A DNA stretch of 64,000 nt from Margaritispora aquatica (Eukaryota; Ascomycota; Leotiomycetes; Helotiales; Discinellaceae), in the NCBI GenBank assembly GCA_007644065.1, contig VJWN01000010.1:1240001-1304000 (forward strand). Direction: 5' to 3'. The position numbers were made by a program, and so were the translations under genes. Below the pieces are notes generated by a model, which worked only from the letters and a program-made list of their open reading frames with translations, was not told the DNA's origin and did no database searches. Numbering within the stretch: position 1 is the first letter of the stretch; each line of letters starts with the position of its first letter. This document shows, one piece after another, positions 56,708 to 64,000 of this stretch.

Positions 56708-59270
56708 TTAAGCAATAGGGATAACCTTAGGCACTGTCCACCAATCATGATACCCTTTCCCCTTCTCTGGGATCTCCATCCTGAGCTTTACTTCCTTCTT
56801 AATATCAACCTCGCCCTTTTTCTTCGCCTTCCCTTTACCCTTCGCCTTCACCCTCTGTGCCTCCTCCATCGCCTCAACCTCCTTCTTCAAGCCCGCGATC
56901 GCAATCCCGGTGAAAATGCAAGCCTTCAAGCAATCCTTCACGTTCTTCACCCAACTTTCATGCGAGCCCCTACAGAATGCCTCTCGCTCACCAAGTTTAC
57001 TCATCGTCTCGAATCCCTTCTTAGCACCAGCCACAGATTCAGCTGCGAAATTGAGTAGATCAATGGAGCTCTCCTCGGGCTGAGTGACTAGACGAGTGAG
57101 GTCTTCAAAGGGGATCAATTCAGGCAAACCGATGGATAGGAAAGGCTTCATGCGGACTTCGTAGCGCATAAAATCGTCGCTGTAAGGACGTGTCGGCGTT
57201 TTGATGAGTCCAAAACGTGTCAAGATTACAAAGACGCAGGAGAGAGCATCGGCGAAAGCGTATGTAGCTGCTGCTTCCATGGTTGAGAAACTAATGAAGC
57301 CGATGGCTGATGCGTATTGTGCTCTTTGCTCACTGCTCATATTAGGACTTCGTCGTGCAGCCGAGTAGCTCCTGACAATAAAGCCACGAATACGCTCCAG
57401 ATGTCTCACGCGGGTCTTGGCTATGTATTGTAGGTACCAGTACATCGTAGCCAACTCGTCAGGCTGATAGACATCGAGCTCGAAACCTGTCTGGATGATC
57501 CATTCCATTTGGCGGAGCTTATAGAAGTAAGCCCAGGAGGAGAGGGGGAAAGAATAAATTGGTTCGCTTGAGATTTCTGGATCAGAAATAGCTTTTTCTT
57601 TCGTATATTGGCGTAAGTCTTGGTCAAGCTCTTCGGCATCTAGTTGAAGATTATCCCAATCGGCTATTGTGTGGCAGAGAGTCCGACGGATACGGCAACG
57701 ATTCTGGCAGATGGTGCGCAAAATGTCGAGATAAGAGCCAGCAGCTCGGGCACGGAAGATTTCCATTTTGGTGGCCATATTGTGTCTAGGATCCGTCGTC
57801 ACTTCAATTTCATCGTTTGCTCTATCCAAAAGCTTATCTGCAGGAAGCACAGTTGCTGCAAGGTCATCGTCGAGAACTTGTCGAATTGACATCGTGCCCA
57901 GAACGACCATGTCTCCGAATATGTAATGCTGAAGTAAGGTGCGCACATATACAGAGGGCTGAGGCTTACGAGCCTGAAAAAGCGAGACGAAAGTCTTCTA
58001 CAGTGTTAGTGGGGTATAAAATCTAGCACTGAAAATAAATACCATGAGACTATGGCTATCATAGTATTTGAGAACCTCAACAGCAACCGCAGCATCTCGA
58101 CAAAGCCTTTCTAGGTGGCTGAATGCAGCATCCTGTTCAACCTCCACGATTGGCCTTGGTGGTACAGTACTCGCTAGTTTTCTCTGAATCTTGACACTGA
58201 AAGCTGACTCCACAGGCTTCCCCAATGCAGTTGAGGACCTGATATCAGGCAAGCTTGATGAAAGCTCAGCCCATAGCTTTATCGCATCATGTGATGCTCG
58301 TGAGTCTGCAGCTTCTACCGCAATGAGAAACCGTGAACGAAATTGGAGCCGAGCCAGCAAAGCCTTTTGGATCGTGGGATCTAGTGAGCTAGACCTTGAG
58401 ACAAGCTCTGATGTCTGTTCAAGGAACTGTAAAATAAGGATATGTTCGAAGTTTTCCAGGAGGCTGCGATTAAAAGTATGAGTGACAAAATCTTCTTCCT
58501 AAAGTCTCCCGGATCAGATCAAGATTTTCAAATGCCCAAAGACATGAATTACCTCGTAGAAATGCTCTGACTTCACTCGGTTATTTACAAAAAAGCATGT
58601 TTTTAATAATCCAAGACAGTAAGCTCGCAAAACCTGGTGAGTCAGGGGCTCCTCATCTGAACAGCTCTCACTTCTGTCGAAATAGGTCTGATCGAGACTC
58701 GTAGGAGCTGGCGACAAGATCCGGTCAATGTATAAGCTGGTGAAGATCGTTTGTGACAGAGGGTGGCCCATATGCCATGCCATCTACTACATTAGTCAAC
58801 CATCTACAGCATCCTTAAAGGTGCATACCTCATGACAAAGAAGTTGATCAATAATTCCAATGATCTCTTCTGGCAACAACGCCTGGCTGAAATCGTAGTC
58901 ATCTTCCATCGTCTCTCCCGGTTCAAGATAGCCACTATCCATCTTTGAATCCATGATCTACCACACACTCAGTATGCAACTCGCCCATCCAAATTCAAAA
59001 ACCATCTTACCTCCAAAGCTCCGACAGCCTCGAACAACGTAAAGTACGGGTCTTTGATCAGTTGCCCGAGCTCCAGTTCTGGCAAAGTATCAGCACGTGA
59101 TTTACAAATGGCGGATAGCAGGTAAGCCCACGTTCAGCAGCATTGGCAAATTGTTCAGTGATATCGATGGCGAGTACACCAGCGCTTGTTAACTTGGGTG
59201 CAGGTGGCGGTTCCGTTTCATACATCGGAAATGGGTTTCTCGATGGGTCCTCAAAATCGAGGTCCGCCAT
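56708..59270 (-). CDS. NAA35: NatC N-terminal acetyltransferase auxiliary subunit NAA35/Mak10
   Basis: Six exons on the minus strand: 59270-59132, 59078-59011, 58957-58829, 58783-58553, 58498-58043 and 57997-56708, in frame at every junction, 770 residues. NAA35/Mak10 anchors the catalytic NAA30 to ribosomes for N-terminal acetylation of Met-hydrophobic proteins. The hallmark spans two splice sites: 'AAEQLELGQLIKDPYFTLFE', 'AVGALEIMDSKMDSG', 'DDYDFSQALLPEEIIGIIDQ'. Later helical segments include 'QVLRAYCLGLLKTCFFVNNR', 'LLQHYIFGDMVVLGTMSIRQ' and a Lys-rich tail (KAKGKGKAKKKGEVDIKKEV). Donor GTGGGC for intron 1 is weak but restores the family sequence. Length is close to fungal Mak10. Confidence 0.92.
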
Positions 59271-59995
59271 GCCTAGGTGGAATGTCAGATTTTGATGGCT
59301 TCATTTGATGAGTGCGTATATACTACCTTGAGAAACAGCGCCCATCCCGTTGAGTTGCATTTTGGTGGTTTCTCCCCTTCAGTTGTAGGAACGAAGGCTG
59401 TGGTTCACGGAGGGAGAGGTTTTGTTGCGCCCTTGGTTGAGATAATAGATTTCTCAGTGGAAGAATTCGCATCAGCTAAAAATGAAGATCCGAGGTCCTT
59501 AATCATGCAATATGACAACTCCCATCAGGGATATCTATCTACTCTCAAGATATTTGTTTTCACTAATACATTTCTCATCACAGGTGAAATTGGGCGAATT
59601 TAGTCGTGTTACATGAATTATGGAAACATCAAGTTAGGTAGTCTCAATGAGGGTGAACAAAGTCGATAAACCATTAGCCACCTGCATTACACTTACATCG
59701 AACAACTTTCACAACTCTAATGATGATGGCATAGTTCACAGTCCTGAAGCTGCTATGGGCTTCTCCTTGGGTACGTATCATGGGGTCGAAGCATCCATTT
59801 GTTGCCCTTGCAAATATTCATACCATAATTGCAGAAAGTAGGATCATATGGTGCCTTTGAATTGCTGAGCTCCTCGATCTCAAATAATACACATGTACAG
59901 TCCACCACAGCCCTGTACCAACGTCTCCTCATGCCGCACTCCTTTCTCCTGCAACTCCATCAACAAGTGCCAACCACATCCTTCAGCCCATCCAT
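59271..59995. other. Intergenic, NAA35 promoter / ATP15 3' end
   Basis: About 725 bp between two minus-strand genes. Plus-strand ORFs (59277-59603, 59829-60095) lack support. Nothing else seen. Confidence 0.4.
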
Positions 59996-60389
59996 CTATG
60001 AGGAAGTAGCTTGGGCGGTTGCAGCAGCGTTTGCATCTGCAACGTTCTTGACTTCGCCTTGCTTGCCGTTCTGTTCGAACCAAAAATTAGTCTAGCTCTT
60101 TGTTGATTCTCTCCATCCATGCGGCACAAGAAGCCCACAGGACAACACTCACGGTCCACTTAGCAAATCTCAATTCCATCTCTCCTCTTCGCTCTGCTGC
60201 CAATCTCATGTCATCCTTCAAGCTGCGGCGGACCACACGGGCGGCGACCGAGAGGTACTTGTTGTAGCTGGGTGAAAAGGATCGTTAGTCAATACTCCTT
60301 GCGATGGCAGTCCTTCAATTGACACCTCAGATGATCCAACAGAAATATGCGACGTACGTAAGACCTGATGCTTTCCACGCGAATGCCAT
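59996..60389 (-). CDS. ATP15: Mitochondrial ATP synthase epsilon subunit
   Basis: Three exons on the minus strand: 60389-60358 (32 nt), 60267-60153 and 60070-59996 (phases 2 and 0), 73 residues. The protein stabilises the F1 central stalk in the mitochondrial matrix. The sequence runs 'MAFAWKASGLTYNKYLSVAA', 'RVVRRSLKDDMRLAAERRGE', 'MELRFAKWTNGKQGE' and an Ala-rich end, matching the fungal epsilon subunit (about 60-75 residues, no cleaved presequence). It is too fragmented to appear as one open frame. The neighbour QCR2 is another OXPHOS gene on the same strand, 300 bp upstream. Confidence 0.95.
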
Positions 60390-60689
60390 TGTGTATGTGT
60401 GAGTGTTGTGAAGGGTGATTCGACGGCTTAGAGGGATTTGCTGGTAGCTGTTGAGCTTTGGTTCGCAATGCCAGAATTGAAGATGCCCGGGCCGAAGTAG
60501 TCATCAATCACGTGATATCAATTTTCGGGTTGAGTACGATGTCAAACTCTCTCACAGAATCAATTGTTCACTACAGAGCACAAATATTAAAGTAGGTTAT
60601 CATTCCATAATAAAATTGCTCGTATATCTACAGTACACTCTATGAGCTGTTGATACAACTTTCCCCTCGATCCCATATGCGAAAATCTC
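60390..60689. promoter_or_regulatory. ATP15 promoter region / QCR2 3' end
   Basis: 300 bp between QCR2 stop and ATP15 start. No ORF. Holds the ATP15 promoter. Confidence 0.4.
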
Positions 60690-62243
60690 TTAAACCTTGA
60701 GTCCGATTTCTTCCGCATATGGCAGAATGTAAAGATCTCCAACAGCTGAAACAGTTGCTTTGCCTTCCAAAAGTGCCTTAGCCGCCTGAATTTCGTGTTA
60801 GTAACAAAATCCACAATGTAGGAACATTTATACACCAAATCACTTACCGACTTCAACTTCTCCATAGACACTCCCTCCACACTCTTGCCCACCTCATCAA
60901 TCTGGAATGCCTTGCCTCCATGAACAAGCCCAGCACCAGTTGATAGAATGCCAGCCTCAATGTTTTGGCCCTCTTCCAAAGCTTGGTACTTCGCCAATGC
61001 AACAGCCTTTGTGAAGTCTTCCTTGCTAACAGATCCCGTAGAGATGCCTTTAAGGGCTTCAATTGCCTTTCCAGAAGCACTGCGAATGGCGGCTGCGTTT
61101 CCACTGAACTGGATAGTCAATAATCCAGCATCAGAGTAGGCGAAGTGGGTGGTAGCAGCACTGGCTCCAGGGAACTCTGCTGCTGCTTTTGAAAGGAGCG
61201 AGAATCCTGGGGACCACTTAATACTTGATTTGCCTCCAAGGAGAGCAGCAAGAACAGCGATCTCAGGCTTGTATGAACCACCAGCAGTGAAAGAGCTTGA
61301 GCCAGGGAAAGCGATGACCAAAGAGTTACCAGATGCGTGGGCAATTCGTTCCTCTCCACCATAATACTGAGTAGCAGTGCTTGAGAGTGCCGCAGAGCTA
61401 GATGGAGTTGCTGAAAAGAACTCGCCAACCCATTTGCTTAGATCAGCTTGGCTTGCGCCATTTGCAACCACTGCGATGTTGCCCTTTGACCACGCACTTT
61501 TGGAGAATTCGCTGATCGAGGTTTCATTAAGATACTTGCCCAATGGTGTCGATGAAGCAGGGTATAAAGGCGTTCCAAGACCTCGGTGGAAGGCGAGTCC
61601 ATGTGCTGAGTTCAGTGCAATCTCGGAAACATCTCCAAGGATCCTCTTTTGAGATAACTTGATGAGAGGTTCAACCTCCTCATGATACTCATGGGCTAAA
61701 TCACAGAATTAGTTTGGTCCTTTGAAATTGGGGAAATACAAACAAGTAAACTTAGTCTCAGAAACAATCTCGCCGAGCAATTCCGTGAAGTATGGGAGAT
61801 CTTCTCGGAGGAACTTGGCCTCAATGACCAATGCCTCTCTGGTGTGATATGCACTCAATTGGCCTCCCAACAACTCAGATTCTCTTGTAATTCGCAGAGC
61901 AGATCGCTTCATGGTATTCTAAGAGCAAATTGTGATTAGTATGGTTCGTATATCAAGTTCCTTTCCATGACTAACGCACCTGGAATGCGAAGTACTTCAA
62001 TCCTGAGGTCAAGCCTGGGGCCGATTGGTATCGAGTACCAGCCTTAGCAACAACTGCCAGCTTTGTGGTAGGTCCTGCTACATCTCTGCTGGCCACCTTG
62101 ATGCCAGCGACATCTGCAGTATCATACGAGAAGGATGTTGATCCAGATATGGAGGCTGCGAGACCACGAGTGTTGGATGGGTTTACGCTCTGCCTGCGGA
62201 GGGCAAGCTGCGCATTTCGTCCGATCGCTGACCGTGAGATCAT
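60690..62243 (-). CDS. QCR2: Cytochrome bc1 complex core protein 2
   Basis: Four exons on the minus strand: 62243-61980, 61918-61744, 61695-60848 and 60785-60690; phases 0, 1 and 0, 460 residues. QCR2 is a structural core subunit of respiratory complex III, related to mitochondrial processing peptidase beta-type proteins. It begins with a mitochondrial presequence (MISRSAIGRNAQLALRRQSV). Typical segments: 'TTKLAVVAKAGTRYQSAPGL', 'RITRESELLGGQLSAYHTRE', 'LNSAHGLAFHRGLGTPLYP', 'LGKYLNETSISEFSKSAWSK' and the end 'YILPYAEEIGLKV'. No HxxEH zinc motif is seen, as expected for core 2. The ATG at 62243 was chosen over an upstream in-frame ATG (62453) because it starts the presequence. Confidence 0.95.
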
Positions 62244-62591
62244 TGTTCGAGAGGTATTGTTGTGATTGTGAATACCGAGTAATTGACTGGGGGACTGGAA
62301 GCTGTTCTGTTGTGGTCGTGAAGCTCCGGATCTCTGAAAATCGGGTGTTGCAGGCACTAAGACAGAAAGTAGCTTAGCTCGGACCTGGCTGACCATTGGG
62401 CGGCTGAATTTTGGAATCTGGCGGGGTGAACATTTTTGGTTGCCGACCATCAAACGAATCTCTCAAATATTCTGTACAGCCTCGCATCCACCCATATATC
62501 TACCATTTCGACTCCATATTTCGTCAATGAATAACCGGTAGCACTGGTGGCAGCTCTAGAGATCTTGGAATCATCTCTGGTAGCAGTAACA
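62244..62591. promoter_or_regulatory. Bidirectional promoter, QCR2 / RPC82
   Basis: 348 bp between divergent start codons. No ORF needs explaining. Both promoters must lie here. Confidence 0.55.
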
Positions 62592-64000
62592 ATGTCTCGA
62601 GTGAGTGTTTGCTTGTCTTATGTGGAAGCGCGCTTTGCGCTTTGCTTCCATAATTCAGCTTAAGCATGCGCAGTAACTAACCTACATAAATTAGTCAAGA
62701 CATGCAGTTGAGCTTTGTGCTCTCCTTGTCGACGAGATCTATGGCGAATTGAGCTCTGTATGTCTTCAATTTCATTCAATTCTAATATCAATGTGTGGTG
62801 GAGTCATGGCTTGACTACAAAAGTTCGGAGCCTACAATGCGATCATGCCTGACTGTTCACAGCGAATATTCACAGTCCTACTCCGCAGAGGCCGTTTGCA
62901 AATATCACAATTGGCTCGACACACTCGACTCAATTCTCGACATGTCCAGAATGGGCTTGCAGTCCTTGTGCAGCAAGGCCTCGTCTACTATCATTTTGAC
63001 CCGGATGCGAAAACTACTTTCTACGATGCCAATCACGATGCGGCGTACGGATTAGTTAGATCTGGGAAGATATTGGAATCTATCGAGTCGAGATATGGAG
63101 CAGATGCAAAGGATGTCGCCCAAAATCTGTTTCTTTTGGGGCATACCAAAGTGGCCGATCTGGAGAAGCTGTATGACTCGAAGCCAAATGGCCACATGAA
63201 TGGAAATGGAACCAAACCAGCCAATGGAGTTAACGGACACGATAGAAGTTCCTATATCTCCACTGGCAAACTGCATGCTATTCTTGTTCGCATGCTTGAA
63301 GCTTGTGTTATTCAACCGGTTGTCAAGAGCATGCTACGAAGCCCTGTGGATAGTTACAACATTATCGAGAAGCAAATCATGGCCACTGATTATTCTGGTG
63401 GCGCTTCGGGAGGAGCAAGGCACAAGGACGAGCTCAGAGGCAAGATACGGGACCATCTGCATACTCTTAGATCTGAAGGGCAAAATTGGCGGCTCAAAGG
63501 CAAAAAAAGGCAACTTAATGGAGCTCAAACCAATGGCACAAACGGAGCAACTAAACGTAGAAGACTGTCCAACAATGGTTCTTCTGTCACTGCTTTCCAT
63601 CAGTATGAAGATGACGGGGCGAGACTTGAAGTGAGTACCTTGACATTTGAACTGAGGTTGATACTAACATTGCTAAAAGCCTGACTTGGTATTGCGTATA
63701 AATTACGAGAAATGCAAAGTTTTGCTTCGCAACCAACGTCTCGTAGCACTTGCAAACGAACGAATTGGAACCCCGACTTCACTCGTGTATGCTAAAGCAC
63801 TGGATCTTATAGAAGACAAAATCCACCGATGTCGACTAGACCCCTTGGTTGACGATATGGGAGGTGACGGTGTGGAGGGACCCACATTCACTACCATGGA
63901 AGTTGCAGCCGCACTAGACATGTCTGTCAATGTTGCCAAAGGAATTGGCAAGGAGAACGGAATGGATGATGTACCGAGCCTTGGATTAAAGAATGGGAAG
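62592..64000 (+). CDS. RPC82: DNA-directed RNA polymerase III subunit RPC3/Rpc82, 5' part
   Basis: Exons 62592-62600 (9 nt: ATG and two codons), 62695-62757, 62863-63630 and 63680 to beyond the right edge; phase 0 at each junction. Rpc82 is part of the Pol III trimer (with Rpc34 and Rpc31) that aids promoter opening. Motifs: 'HAVELCALLVDEIYGELSSR' (across a splice), 'IFTVLLRRGRLQISQLARHT' (winged helix 1), 'GLAVLVQQGLVYYHFDPDAK', 'HAILVRMLEACVIQPVVKSM', and 'PDLVLRINYEKCKVLLRNQR' after the fourth-exon acceptor. The third-exon start at 62863 (CACAG acceptor) is preferred over the open extension from 62845 because it joins 'ELSS' to 'RIF' as in the family. Truncated by the window. Confidence 0.93.

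Noticed and set aside
62244..62453. Upstream ATG extension of QCR2
   Set aside because: The extension has no presequence character, and the ATG at 62243 starts a typical mitochondrial targeting peptide.
1..64000. CRISPR arrays, bacterial operons, phage or viral genes
   Set aside because: No direct-repeat/spacer pattern, ribosome-binding sites or viral proteins; all genes are eukaryotic with spliceosomal introns.

Overview
The window is nuclear DNA of a filamentous ascomycete (Pezizomycotina). Most genes are interrupted by short GT-AG introns (about 45-250 nt, often with a CTAAC/CTGAC branch site). Fungus-specific families are present: PalC, two fungal transcription-factor families, a GPI-anchored wall protein, a family-3 pectate lyase and an extracellular cupredoxin protein. 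A Tc1-type transposon carries the C-to-T/G-to-A damage expected from repeat-induced point mutation (RIP). The protein set and the plant cell-wall enzyme suggest a plant-associated fungus, perhaps a Leotiomycete; that placement is a guess.

Layout. 1-8.7 kb is a dense housekeeping block: a nucleolin-like protein running off the left edge, complex I subunit NDUFB10, mitochondrial ribosomal protein mL54, a head-to-head pair of TFIID subunits (TAF7 and TAF3-like), a small unknown protein and the pH-signalling protein PalC. 8.7-13.1 kb holds a secreted PL3 pectate lyase with PacC-like and CreA-like sites upstream, then the RIP-damaged Tc1/mariner element. 14.5-24.7 kb is all minus strand: a cupredoxin membrane protein with a 21-nt microexon, ALG6, PSO2/SNM1 and a Zn2Cys6 regulator. 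25.7-31.8 kb has octamer repeat arrays upstream of cystathionine gamma-lyase, then Pol III subunit RPC25 head-to-head with a NUFIP1-like snoRNP factor. 33-42.8 kb contains RPS15, RPP2, a fungal_trans_2 regulator whose zinc cluster seems to have lost its cysteines, and a phosphate-type MFS transporter. 42.8-47.6 kb is almost gene-free and ends in an aspartate tRNA gene split by two insertions. 48.3-55.3 kb has a small secreted cysteine-containing protein, a single-span acidic protein and a large GPI-anchored protein. 56.7-64 kb returns to housekeeping genes: NatC subunit NAA35, ATP synthase epsilon, complex III core 2 (QCR2) and RPC82, which runs off the right edge.

How they relate. Respiration and mitochondrial translation (NDUFB10, mL54, ATP15, QCR2), Pol II/Pol III transcription (TAF7, TAF3, RPC25, RPC82) and ribosome or RNP assembly (nucleolin-like, RPS15, RPP2, NUFIP1) recur. 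Several pairs share short divergent promoters. The accessory genes are cell-surface or secreted proteins beside gene-poor DNA. The most unusual object is the tRNA-Asp gene at 47615-47762: a 67-nt insert with GT...GCTAAT...TAG signals, resembling a spliceosomal intron, sits in the D-loop, and a 9-nt insert sits at the normal tRNA-intron position.

All multi-exon models were built by hand from splice signals and reading-frame continuity. No database search was run.
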